Positions 36,055 through 44,937 of a stretch of 64,000 nucleotides of DNA are shown piece after piece. Position numbers and translations under genes: made by a program. The DNA is taken from positions 558,001 to 622,000 of the forward strand of contig CP036352.1 of assembly GCA_007753915.1 (NCBI GenBank). The letters run 5' to 3'. Below the pieces are notes generated by a model. That model was not told the origin of the DNA, did not search any database, and worked only from the letters and a program-made list of their open reading frames with translations. The stretch is from Phycisphaerae bacterium RAS2 (GTDB taxonomy: Bacteria; Planctomycetota; Phycisphaerae; UBA1845; UTPLA1). Position 1 is the first letter of the stretch; every line of letters begins with the position of its first letter.

Positions 36055-37926
36055 GTGGAACTTCCAAGACGCGAGCGCGGAGAAGAGCTGTTACCCCCCG
36101 GTGCGCTGACAGACTTGCGCCGCCGGCTCCGACTGATCGCGCCGCAACACGATCTGGTTAGCGTCATCTCCTGCGCCTTCGACCATCGCACGCGCATGTT
36201 GCCGTTCATTTATGCCGACATGCGCATGGCGCCGGCCGGCGTTCGCGCGGTCGGGTCCGCCATGGCGGATGCCGGCTTCAACAAGACGCGCATCGTTCTG
36301 CAGCAGTGGAACAAGCGTTTTCGGCCGTCGCTGATGCGGCTGGACGGGCGCATCCCCGACCTGTTCATGGTCTCCTCGATGCAGATTCACACCGCGGCGC
36401 TCAAGGACCTCCTCCGCGACGCCTGCCGGATCGAGGAATCAAATCGGCCGCTGATCATCGCCGGCGGCGCGAAGACGATCTACGAACCGTGGGACGTGTT
36501 CAGCACCGACGCGGCTGACCCGTGGGGGGCCGATGTCGCGGTGACGGGCGAGGAATACGTCCTGCTTAGTCTGATGGAAGTTGTGCTGTCGGTGCGCAAG
36601 CCGGGCACGTCCTTGCGGGCCGCGTTCCTGCGGGCGAAAGAAGACGGATTGCTCGATGCAATCCCCGGTTTGGTCTATCCGCGCATCGACGCGGCGACGG
36701 GCCGCACCGAGCAGTTGATCGACACCGGCATTCAGCAGCTCGTCGGCGACCTCGATGAGCTGCCCGATCCGGTGCACGGCTACCGCCTATTGGAGCCGCC
36801 GGGCAACGCGACGACGCTCGGGATGAAGGCGCTTCCGGCCAGCAGCGTACGGCGCTATTCGCCGATCGCCTCGCTCGTGCTGACGTTCGGCTGCAAGTTC
36901 GCCTGCCAGTATTGCCCGATCCCGGCGTACAACCAGCGGCAGCATCGCCTCAAGAGCGGCGAGCGCATCGCCGAGGAGTTTCACCGGCTGTACAGCGAGT
37001 ACGGCCTGCGCTATTTCTTCGGCGCTGACGACAACTTTTTCAACCACAAAGAGCGCACCCTGGAGATCATCCAGACGCTGGCCCGCAAGGAGTTCAACGG
37101 CCAACGCGTGCGAAAGGTCATCCGCTGGGGTACGGAAGTCACCGTTCACGACACGCTGCTGCTGCACGACCATCTTCCTGAAGTGCGCAACGCCGGTGTC
37201 CGCGCCCTGTGGCTCGGCGTTGAAGACCTGACGGCCACGCTGGTCAAGAAGGGTCAGAGCGTCGACAAGACCACTGAGGCGTTCCACCTGCTTCAAAAGC
37301 ACGGCATCTGCCCGATGCCGATGATGATGCACCACGACACACAGCCGTTGTACACGCCCGGCAAGAACTACGGCCTGATCAATCAGGCCAAACTGCTGCG
37401 CAAGGCCGGCGCGGTGAGCCTGCAGGTGCTGATGATCACGCCGGCGACGGGGTCCAAGCTGTACGAGGAAGCGTTTACCACCGGCCTGGCCTATGACGAA
37501 GTCGGCGGGCGCAGGGTCGAGACGCACATGCTCGACGGCAACTACGTCGTCGCGTCGAACCACAAGCAGCCGTGGAAGAAGCAGTTCAACATCCTCGCGG
37601 CGTACCTGTATTTCTACAATCCGCTGCGCATGCTCTGGGCACTGGTCAGGCCCAAGAGCCGGCTGTACCTCGCCGACGCCGGCATGCAGTTCATCGGCAT
37701 GTGGGGTCTGGGCCAGACGGTCCGCCGCACGCTCGGCTGGGCGTTTCGGCTGATGCGCGGCGGTATTCGCCGGCGCACGCGAATCCCCGCCAGCCTCATT
37801 CCCATGCGCGCCGTGAACGGTGAGGCCGCCAGCCACGCGCTGCCCGGCACACCACTGGGCGGTTTCGTGCAGTTGCAGGTTCACATGCCCGGCAAGGCAG
37901 CGCGCACCGCACGAGCATCGGCGTAG
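36055..37926 (+). CDS. B12-binding-type radical SAM protein
   Basis: 623 aa from a GTG start. The N-terminal 60-250 region has a Rossmann-like cobalamin-binding fold pattern, but I see no DxHxxG motif, so B12 would bind base-off without His or not at all. The radical SAM domain follows with the cluster motif Cys280-x3-Cys284-x2-Cys287 (CKFACQYCP), then FFGADDNFFNHKE and WGTEVTVHD. A roughly 130-residue C-terminal extension includes hydrophobic segments. Family members methylate or rearrange lipids, antibiotics or chlorophylls; the substrate here is unknown. No neighbour suggests a pathway. Confidence 0.82.
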   Translation: MELPRRERGEELLPPGALTDLRRRLRLIAPQHDLVSVISCAFDHRTRMLPFIYADMRMAPAGVRAVGSAMADAGFNKTRIVLQQWNKRFRPSLMRLDGRIPDLFMVSSMQIHTAALKDLLRDACRIEESNRPLIIAGGAKTIYEPWDVFSTDAADPWGADVAVTGEEYVLLSLMEVVLSVRKPGTSLRAAFLRAKEDGLLDAIPGLVYPRIDAATGRTEQLIDTGIQQLVGDLDELPDPVHGYRLLEPPGNATTLGMKALPASSVRRYSPIASLVLTFGCKFACQYCPIPAYNQRQHRLKSGERIAEEFHRLYSEYGLRYFFGADDNFFNHKERTLEIIQTLARKEFNGQRVRKVIRWGTEVTVHDTLLLHDHLPEVRNAGVRALWLGVEDLTATLVKKGQSVDKTTEAFHLLQKHGICPMPMMMHHDTQPLYTPGKNYGLINQAKLLRKAGAVSLQVLMITPATGSKLYEEAFTTGLAYDEVGGRRVETHMLDGNYVVASNHKQPWKKQFNILAAYLYFYNPLRMLWALVRPKSRLYLADAGMQFIGMWGLGQTVRRTLGWAFRLMRGGIRRRTRIPASLIPMRAVNGEAASHALPGTPLGGFVQLQVHMPGKAARTARASA

Positions 37927-38005
37927 ATAAAAATCAAAAAGTCAAAACGTCCAAAAGTCGAAATCTCGGAAAAGGAATCCGCGCGCGGTTTGTCAATTTT
38001 TGGGC

Positions 38006-39292
38006 CTATCGGGGCGTCTCGGTGCTTTGAGATGTTGGCGTCGAGCCGTTTTCCCGCATGAAGTCCGGCAGGCCGAACGCGCGGCCCTGGCCGATGTGCT
38101 CGATCATGCGGAAGACGACGGGGTTCACCAGCGCGTCGACGCGCGGACCTGGCATGCCAATCGCCTTGAAATCGATCAGCGATTGATCGCTCCGATGGCA
38201 GTCGGTGCAGGTTCGCGGCTCCTTCCGCCGCAGCGGATGGACCGCCGCCAGCAGCGAATCGCGCTCCGCCTGCGACAATCCCGTGTCCTGGCGCGGCGCG
38301 ACATCCACCGCTTGAGACGTGGTTGCGGTCCGAATCGTCGGTGAAGCGCCGGCGCCATTACGCTCGGCCGCACGCTCAACCGCTTCGAGGTATCGCCGCT
38401 TGGCGTCGTCCGTGTTCGGATGCCCTCGTAACAGGTTGCCATCGCGGTCCACCACGGCCAGCTTCGCGCCGTATTCGCCGCGGAAGTGACGCGGCAATTC
38501 CTCCCGTGCCGCATTTAACAGCTTGTCCATCGCCGGTGAGCCGGGCCGTACGGCGGTGATGTGCCGCGCGAGTTCTTTCAAACCGCGCGAGCCGCCCGAC
38601 GCGTCGGCGGCCTCGTGAAGCAGTCGGCCGAGCCGGTCCGCCTCGGCCTGATCGATCGTCGGGGTATCACCCTGCCGCGTGCGGCGCTGCCCGGTGTTCG
38701 GCGCGAGCGCGCTGCTTGCTGCATCGTCCGTGCGGGATGCCAGAACCATGTCATATGCATCGAGCAGCGCGGGTGTGCCGCGCGGCTCGCCGGTTTTCAG
38801 ATCGTACCACGCGAGTTTGAGGGGCGTGGGTTGATGGTCGAAATGGCAGACGCCGCAGTGCATCGAGCTGGCGTGCATGTTCAGGAAGGCTCGCAGCTCT
38901 TTGTCTCGCGCGTGCGGCAGGGGGGCATGGCAACCGCTGCGCGAGCAGTCGTTGTAGGCGTCGGGCGCGATCCACGTATCGAGCCGATGGTAGTGTGCGA
39001 GCGGGGAGCGCGGGTGCTCGGCGGCATCGAGCGCGGCGAAGGCGCTTCGGCCGGTGGAGAGCGTGGCGGCGTCGAGCCGCGTCGGAAGGGCGGCGATCTG
39101 CGCCGGCGGACCCGACTCGACGGCGAGCGAGACGATCAGGTATCGCACGGCTGCGAAGGTGAGATACCCGATGAGGGCCGTGAGCGCCAGGGCATAGACG
39201 CGCGGAAACGTGCGCCGAAAGGCGCGCCACGATGCCGACGCAATGCGCCGCCATGGGATGCGACCGAGGGAGGCGAGCCATTTAGACGGCAT
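38006..39292 (-). CDS. Membrane-anchored triheme cytochrome c-like protein
   Basis: 428 aa with one N-terminal membrane helix (about 33-55). Three haem-type motifs: CSRSGCH (a CX4CH variant), CGVCH and CTDCH. The middle is charged and without haem motifs. The gene starts 10 bp inside the end of the upstream cytochrome b/octaheme gene, so they form a translationally coupled pair. Probably passes electrons between the membrane quinone pool and periplasmic acceptors. Confidence 0.75.
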   Translation of the reverse strand: MPSKWLASLGRIPWRRIASASWRAFRRTFPRVYALALTALIGYLTFAAVRYLIVSLAVESGPPAQIAALPTRLDAATLSTGRSAFAALDAAEHPRSPLAHYHRLDTWIAPDAYNDCSRSGCHAPLPHARDKELRAFLNMHASSMHCGVCHFDHQPTPLKLAWYDLKTGEPRGTPALLDAYDMVLASRTDDAASSALAPNTGQRRTRQGDTPTIDQAEADRLGRLLHEAADASGGSRGLKELARHITAVRPGSPAMDKLLNAAREELPRHFRGEYGAKLAVVDRDGNLLRGHPNTDDAKRRYLEAVERAAERNGAGASPTIRTATTSQAVDVAPRQDTGLSQAERDSLLAAVHPLRRKEPRTCTDCHRSDQSLIDFKAIGMPGPRVDALVNPVVFRMIEHIGQGRAFGLPDFMRENGSTPTSQSTETPR

Positions 39293-41204
39293 GGTGGCCC
39301 TCCTCGGGATGTTCGCCGGTCTCGGGGTGGGCGATGCCCAGTTCGCTGGCGACTTCGTGAATCAGGTCGGTGTGTTCCTCGACGAGCTTGGGCAGCGGGG
39401 TCTCGCCGGTGATCGTCGCGCGGGAGAGCGGGAAGACCTTCGGCGCGAGGATGACGTTGTAAATGTGCAGAATGCCGACGTGGATGACCGCGAGAAACGC
39501 TTCGTAAGTGTGCGCGATCGTCGCGATGTTGAAGATGCGCCCGCCGAAGAAGTGCGAGCTGATCTGCTCGGCCCAGAGAATCACGCCGGTGATGCCCAGC
39601 AGCATCGTCCCCCAGAAGACGCCAAGGTACTCGAATTTTTCGGCAGGGCTGAAGCGCCCGAACGAAGGCCGATCCTTGCGCAGGAAGAGCAAATGCGCGA
39701 AGAGCTGCAGGGATTTCTTCGCGTCGTCCATCGAGATCCACATCGGCAGCCCGGTGAAAGCGGTGACCCATGGCGCGGGGTGGCCGTTGGTCATCAACTC
39801 CTGGGCGCGTTTTCGCAGAACAAAGAACACGTCGAGCATGTGCATCAGGAACCCAACGACCAGCGCGATGCCGGCCCAGTGATGAGTCACGCGCGCCGCG
39901 CCCAGGCCTCCGAACAGCCCGATCAACCACGCCGCCCAGTCGCGATCGGCGAACTTGAGCGGGAACCCGGTCACGACAAGCAGCACAAACAGCACCGTGA
40001 GAATCCAATGCTGCACACGGTGACGGACCTTGAAGCGCACCAGTTGCTGCGCGCCGACGGGATGCGCTTCAATGCGTTTGACCAGCTTGATCAGGCGCGG
40101 GTCGCCGTGGGCCGTGCGGCCGATGACGATTTGCAACAGATCGAGCAGCACGAGCAGGGCCGACGGGCCGAACGTGAGAATCGTCAGGACAATGAAGGTC
40201 GCGGCAATGGCGAATTCGAGCGTGCCTTGCGCCGCGGGCAGGTCGAGGTGTACGGCCATGTCGGCAATGGTCGGATCGGCGCCAGGGTGGCATTGAGTGC
40301 TGCGGCAGGAGTCTGCGATCTTGGAATGGTGGACGCTGGATCGCTCGTCGCGCTTGCCGAGCATGAGGTGGACATTTTCGCCGGCGCTGACGTGGCACGA
40401 CAGGCAACTGGCGGTGGTCTCGTCGCCGAGCAGGGCGGCCTTGCCGTGAAAGCTGCGCACGAAGCTCGCAACGGATTGCGGGAGGCTGTGATCGGCGAGG
40501 ACCTGCGGATCGCTGTGGCAGACGGCGCAGACCTGGGCGAGTTCGAGCGTCGAGCGCGCCGGTTGCAGGCGCGAGGTGACGTGCCGCATGAAGTAGTTGA
40601 TGTCGGTCGGCAATTGCTGGCTGTGACAGACATCGCAGCGATCGAGCATCCGCTCGGAGAGGTCGGCAAACGCGGGGACGGCGATCGTCGGATCGCGGAA
40701 GATCGGTTCGTCGTGGCAATAGAGGCAGTTGGACTGCCCGTCGTTGAGCAGCGGCCCGCGGACGAACGTGAGTTTGGAGAGGACATCCCGCGTGTGAATG
40801 CTGCCCTCCAGCATGTCGGCAACGGGGGCGTGGCTGAACGGCTGCTCGGTGCCGGCCGGCCCGGCGAGGTGGCATTGGGTGGCGCAGTTGACGGGCGTCA
40901 CCGGCTTGTGCGGAATGGTCGTGACTTCCTCACGGGCGTGGCAATCGGTGCAAGCGAGCCGCGCGTGCGGGCCTTTCATGTGGGTCGAGTAATCGGGATC
41001 GACGAAGTAAATGTGCGCGCGGCCGGTTTGCGGGTCGAGCCGGCTTAGGGCGCGGTACTGATGACAAAGAAGGCAATTGTCAGGATCGTCGGCACGGGTG
41101 GCCTGGGGAAGAGTGATCGCCGTCGACACGATCAGCATCGCGAGCGCGCGGCGAACCGGGGTCGCGTGGCGCTGATTCGGGGTGGCGGGTTGACCGAGGG
41201 CCAT
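39282..41204 (-). CDS. Octaheme cytochrome c fused to a cytochrome b561-like membrane domain
   Basis: 640 aa from the ATG beginning MALGQPAT; 130 open upstream codons are not homologous. Signal about 1-38. Periplasmic domain with eight haem motifs: CLLCH (44), CTDCH (85), CATQCH (107, CX3CH), CLYCH (160), CDVCH (190), CAVCH (226), CLSCH (267), CRSTQCH (300, CX4CH). After about residue 330 come about five helices with b-haem histidines (HRVQHW, THHWAG, GFLMHMLDV, HTYEAFLAVIHVG). A single chain can thus carry electrons from quinol to periplasmic haems. The triheme protein gene overlaps its 3' end. Confidence 0.82.
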   Translation of the reverse strand: MALGQPATPNQRHATPVRRALAMLIVSTAITLPQATRADDPDNCLLCHQYRALSRLDPQTGRAHIYFVDPDYSTHMKGPHARLACTDCHAREEVTTIPHKPVTPVNCATQCHLAGPAGTEQPFSHAPVADMLEGSIHTRDVLSKLTFVRGPLLNDGQSNCLYCHDEPIFRDPTIAVPAFADLSERMLDRCDVCHSQQLPTDINYFMRHVTSRLQPARSTLELAQVCAVCHSDPQVLADHSLPQSVASFVRSFHGKAALLGDETTASCLSCHVSAGENVHLMLGKRDERSSVHHSKIADSCRSTQCHPGADPTIADMAVHLDLPAAQGTLEFAIAATFIVLTILTFGPSALLVLLDLLQIVIGRTAHGDPRLIKLVKRIEAHPVGAQQLVRFKVRHRVQHWILTVLFVLLVVTGFPLKFADRDWAAWLIGLFGGLGAARVTHHWAGIALVVGFLMHMLDVFFVLRKRAQELMTNGHPAPWVTAFTGLPMWISMDDAKKSLQLFAHLLFLRKDRPSFGRFSPAEKFEYLGVFWGTMLLGITGVILWAEQISSHFFGGRIFNIATIAHTYEAFLAVIHVGILHIYNVILAPKVFPLSRATITGETPLPKLVEEHTDLIHEVASELGIAHPETGEHPEEGHHAV

Positions 41205-41234
41205 TGACCGCGAACGCCTCCGAGCGAGTTGCGG

Positions 41235-41249
41235 GCAAGTCGCGCGCCA
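41235..41249 (-). promoter_or_regulatory. Possible sigma-54 promoter for the octaheme cytochrome b operon
   Basis: Minus-strand TGGCGCG-N4-TTGC with GG-N10-GC spacing and one departure from consensus (G for A in the -24 element). Predicted start near 41223, leaving a short leader with GGAGG before the ATG at 41204. Confidence 0.4.
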
Positions 41250-41539
41250 ACGGGCCGAACTTCTATGAGCTGCGCGCCACCCTGCAACGGGTGAACATTC
41301 CGCAAGATGCCGGGGCATTGTGCGCGATGGGGGGCACTCCGCAAAGTGCGCCGAATGCGGAATAGAGCCGAAGGGCTGCGCGATTGTTCGCAACCAAGTC
41401 GGATGTTTCCGCAGGCATGCCGGGTTGATGCCAGTTTTCCGCCCAGACCCGCAGTTGAGTCGCCGTGCAATCGAGGAAACTTTCACACTGCGCGGCCGGA
41501 AGTCGACAACGAGCGCGAAAACAGACGGCTTGATGCTTG

Positions 41540-41554
41540 TGGCACGGGGATTGC
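41540..41554 (+). promoter_or_regulatory. Sigma-54 promoter for the nonaheme cytochrome gene
   Basis: TGGCACG-N4-TTGC, an exact consensus match with GG-N10-GC. Predicted start near 41566, about 148 nt upstream of the cytochrome ATG at 41714. Confidence 0.7.
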
Positions 41555-41713
41555 CGATTATATTGGCACGACCGCGCGGCAAGGCGACGAGCATCCGGCA
41601 TGATGCGCTCGCAACGCCCGTCGCATGAGATGCTCGCGCGACACGTTGGATCGGTTCGAGGCATGAATCGTCTTTTCCTCTGACACTCGCAGGCTGGCAA
41701 CAGGAGAGTTCGC

Positions 41714-43237
41714 ATGGCGACGTACCTGGCTTCTCACGGAACCCGCACGATGCTCGGCATGGGGTTGGTCCTCGGACTTTGTGGCGCGGTCCTTCTGGGC
41801 ATGCAGTGCCCCGGCGCGCCGACCATCCCGGGTGTCACCGACACGGATGGCGACGGCATTCCGGACAGTGAAGACAACTGCCCGAATGCGATGAACGCCG
41901 ATCAGGCCGATGCCGATATGGACGGCATCGGTGACGCCTGCGAGCCGCCGCCTCCCGGATCGGGCAACTCCGGCGTGACCGGCAAGTACGTCGGCTCGGC
42001 CCGCTGCGCGCAGTGTCACGCGAACATTCACAACAACTGGTCCGCCACGCTGCACGCCAAGGCGTATGAGTCGCTTGAGGCAATCGGCCAGCAGAGCAAC
42101 GCCAACTGCATCGGCTGCCACGTCGTCGGTTTCGGCGAGGAGGGCGGCTTTGTCGATCGCGCCACCACCAACGTGCTGGCCGGCGTCGGCTGCGAGGCCT
42201 GCCACGGGCCGGCGCGCGACCACGCGGAGAATGCCTCCGATGAAACGTTGCGACCACCCCGGAACATTGCGTCCTCGCTTTGCGGCCAGTGCCACACCGG
42301 CGAGCATCATCCGAATTACGATGAGTGGCTGACTTCAGGCCACGCGACGGTCGTCGAGGGTCCGGCGACGAGTTTCACGGCCGGCACGAGCCTGAACACT
42401 TGCGGCACGTGTCACTCCGGCGACTATCGCTTCCTGGCGATCATCAACAATGAGACGGTTGCCGACAACGCGCTGGCTGGCGTTCCGCGAGAAGAGATGA
42501 ACGCGGTCACCTGCGCCGTCTGCCACAACCCGCACATGCGTACCGGCAATGCCGTGGACCCTGGCGACGGACGCGACTTCCAACTGCGATACCCCGAAGT
42601 CACCAGCCCGACCCCCACCAACACCATCGAGGCCACCACCAACGCCGAGCGGTTCAACATCTGCGGTCAGTGCCACCACGAGCGAGGTCGAACCTGGCAA
42701 TCCACCTCGCGCGGGCCGCACCACAGCGCGCAGGTCAACGTCTACGTCGGTGAAATGGCCATGCCGCCGACGACCGGCGACGATCCGGTTGTGCCGCTCG
42801 TTCCCAGCCGCGTGTCCGTTCACTCGTTCGCCACCGAACAGTGCGCGACCTGTCACATGTATCGTGAGGACTTCCAAAGCGAGGAGGCTCCGGCCATCGC
42901 CGGGCACAGCTTCCAGGTCAGCACCAAGGGCTGCGCGAATACGGGTTGTCACCCATCGTCGGCTGCGGCGACTGCGGCACTGGCCACGCTCCAGACCGAA
43001 ATCCAGGGCAAGCTGGACATGGTCAAGGTGCGGCTCGATTCCTGGGGCAACTGGGAATACACCTCCAACGGCGGACCCGGTTCCGGCGGTCAGGCTGCGA
43101 TCCCGGACAACGTCAAAAAGGTTCGCTTCCTGTATCACTACATCCTCGCGGACGGCAGCAAGGGCATTCACAATCCAGATTACGTGCGCGACATGCTGGA
43201 CGAATGCGACGATCTGCTCACCGGCGAGGGTCTGTAG
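41714..43237 (+). CDS. Exported nonaheme cytochrome c with calcium repeats
   Basis: 507 aa. A hydrophobic signal (about 12-33) precedes thrombospondin type-3-like calcium repeats (DTDGDGIPDSEDNCPNA, DADMDGIGDACE). Then come eight CxxCH motifs (CAQCH, CIGCH, CEACH, CGQCH, CGTCH, CAVCH, CGQCH, CATCH) and one CX4CH (CANTGCH). This resembles cytochrome c554/NrfA-type relay scaffolds, though no catalytic CxxCK is seen. Likely a cell-surface or periplasmic electron carrier. Behind a consensus sigma-54 promoter; a second cytochrome gene follows after a hairpin. Confidence 0.8.
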   Translation: MATYLASHGTRTMLGMGLVLGLCGAVLLGMQCPGAPTIPGVTDTDGDGIPDSEDNCPNAMNADQADADMDGIGDACEPPPPGSGNSGVTGKYVGSARCAQCHANIHNNWSATLHAKAYESLEAIGQQSNANCIGCHVVGFGEEGGFVDRATTNVLAGVGCEACHGPARDHAENASDETLRPPRNIASSLCGQCHTGEHHPNYDEWLTSGHATVVEGPATSFTAGTSLNTCGTCHSGDYRFLAIINNETVADNALAGVPREEMNAVTCAVCHNPHMRTGNAVDPGDGRDFQLRYPEVTSPTPTNTIEATTNAERFNICGQCHHERGRTWQSTSRGPHHSAQVNVYVGEMAMPPTTGDDPVVPLVPSRVSVHSFATEQCATCHMYREDFQSEEAPAIAGHSFQVSTKGCANTGCHPSSAAATAALATLQTEIQGKLDMVKVRLDSWGNWEYTSNGGPGSGGQAAIPDNVKKVRFLYHYILADGSKGIHNPDYVRDMLDECDDLLTGEGL

Positions 43238-43249
43238 TGCATCGCAGCA

Positions 43250-43277
43250 CCCGGTGTCGAGGCGACTCGACGCCGGG
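43250..43277 (+). terminator. Strong intercistronic hairpin between cytochrome genes
   Basis: CCCGGTGTCGAG-GCGA-CTCGACGCCGGG, a 12-bp stem with a single T-G wobble and a GCGA loop, 12 bp after the stop. No U-tract follows, so it may attenuate or protect the upstream transcript rather than terminate fully. Confidence 0.45.
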
Positions 43278-43422
43278 TTGCGGCGGCAACGGTCCGTGTC
43301 GCTTGCGCGAGACTTTGAACCTTCCGGGCATTCGCAACCGATCCCTATCCTCGTACCGCGTTGCGCCCTAAAGTAACGGAGCGATTCCGGGGCGCTGCCT
43401 GCGATCTGGATTGGGATTTGCC

Positions 43423-44733
43423 ATGCACGATTTCAACGAGCCGGCCGCCCATCGTCGCCTGACCCGACGCGTCCTCGCGCTGCTGGGCTTGGGCGCGAGT
43501 TTGGTCGCGCTGCCCGCGGCGCAATGCGTCTCGATCGGCAACCCTCCTCCGGACTACGGCGTCTACTACAACACGACCGACCCGACCAACAACGGCGCGA
43601 CGTACGTCGGTTCGGCGGCGTGTCGATCGTGTCACAATGACTTCGCCGCGGCGCACGCCATTCACGGTCACGCGCATGCGCTGAAAGCGCCCCTTGGCGC
43701 GCCGCCGACCTATCCAAGCGAAGCCCCGCTCGCCGGCGTGCCCAACCCGCCCGACGGCTTCGCCTGGACCGACATCGCATACGTCGTCGGCGGGCACATG
43801 CACGGCGCGAAGTTTCTCGATCAGTCGGGTTACTTCATCATCAATTCCACCAGCGGCGTCGATTCGCAGTGGAATCTCCAGTCGCCCCCCAACGGCGGCG
43901 CTGCGCGGTTCGCGCCGTTTGGCCCGGCGGACCCCGTCCCGTTGCCGTTTGCGTTTGACGATTTCGCGCCGCGCACGACCGGCGCGCTCGCGCAGGATCC
44001 CGCAGCGCCGCTTTTTCAGGATGGCCGCGCCGGCATCCGCGGCACCTGGTCCGAGCCGGGCGTGCAGTGCGAGGCGTGTCACGGCCCCGGCTCGAATCAC
44101 CTGCCCGACCCGTTCGAGCGCGAGTTGTTCGTCGATCTCACCGGCGCGGAGAGCTGCTTTAAGTGTCACAGCCAGCCGTACGGCGCGACCGACGGCGTGA
44201 TTCCGGTGGACGAGGCGTTCATCGTGCCGCTGGCGCAGTATCCCGAGCTGCGCGCAAGCGGGGGGCATCGCGATTTCTCCTGCACCTACTGCCATGACAC
44301 GCACGCGTCATCGGTGTTCGATCCCGACCGCGGCATCCGCAACCGCTGCACCGCCTGTCACGACACGCTCGACCTGGGTTTTCATACGGGCGTTGTGTTT
44401 GAGCGGGGGGACTACTCCGAGCCGTTCAGTTGCGAAAGCTGTCACATGCCCTTCGCCGTGCGGAGTTATTCCACGGCCGATCCGGCGGTCGTGGGGCCGG
44501 TCGCGCGCGTGGCCGACACGCGCTCGCACATCTTCCGCATCAACACGCAGCCGGTGGATTACATTTCGTTCATCTCGCCGGACGGCACGCAGGTGCGGCG
44601 CGATGCCGAGGGCCGCGCGGCGCTGACGGTTGATTACGTTTGTCTTCGATGCCACAACGGCAACGGCGCCTTTTCGCTGACGCTGGAGCGCGCCGCCGAA
44701 ATCGCGTCGCAGATTCATGAAGAGTTCGAATAA
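43423..44733 (+). CDS. Exported heptaheme cytochrome c
   Basis: 436 aa from the ATG beginning MHDFNEPA (a TTG 12 nt earlier is possible). Signal-like hydrophobic segment about 16-35. Seven haem motifs: CRSCH, CEACH, CFKCH, CTYCH, CTACH, CESCH and CLRCH, with extra histidines (HAIHGHAHAL, GGHMHGAKF) suitable as distal ligands. Same strand and 185 bp after the nonaheme gene, so probably the same respiratory module. Followed by etfA. Confidence 0.78.
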   Translation: MHDFNEPAAHRRLTRRVLALLGLGASLVALPAAQCVSIGNPPPDYGVYYNTTDPTNNGATYVGSAACRSCHNDFAAAHAIHGHAHALKAPLGAPPTYPSEAPLAGVPNPPDGFAWTDIAYVVGGHMHGAKFLDQSGYFIINSTSGVDSQWNLQSPPNGGAARFAPFGPADPVPLPFAFDDFAPRTTGALAQDPAAPLFQDGRAGIRGTWSEPGVQCEACHGPGSNHLPDPFERELFVDLTGAESCFKCHSQPYGATDGVIPVDEAFIVPLAQYPELRASGGHRDFSCTYCHDTHASSVFDPDRGIRNRCTACHDTLDLGFHTGVVFERGDYSEPFSCESCHMPFAVRSYSTADPAVVGPVARVADTRSHIFRINTQPVDYISFISPDGTQVRRDAEGRAALTVDYVCLRCHNGNGAFSLTLERAAEIASQIHEEFE

Positions 44734-44937
44734 GCCGGCTCGCCGCAATGTGCATTCATCTGTAGCACATTGGCCCCGCCGATGGGGGGCTCGGCCCACC
44801 GGTCCTCTTGATGAGCGGGTTCGGTCGGCTTTTCCGACCACTTCTGTTTGGTTACAGTACCCGGCTCGAAACCGTACGCGATGCGGACCGTTCTTGAGCG
44901 ATCCGAGCGAGCGATGAACTTTGAATGAGGCCGACCC

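Larger units (their letters stand above)
41205..41713. other. Gene-free spacer between divergent cytochrome operons
   Basis: 509 bp with no credible gene. It contains an exact sigma-54 promoter facing right (41540-41554) and a near-consensus one facing left (41235-41249). The rest is ordinary high-GC sequence in which I see no further structure. Confidence 0.55.

Noticed and set aside
36055-36700. Base-off cobalamin His motif in the radical SAM protein
   Set aside because: No DxHxxG was found in the N-terminal domain, so His-on B12 binding is not claimed.
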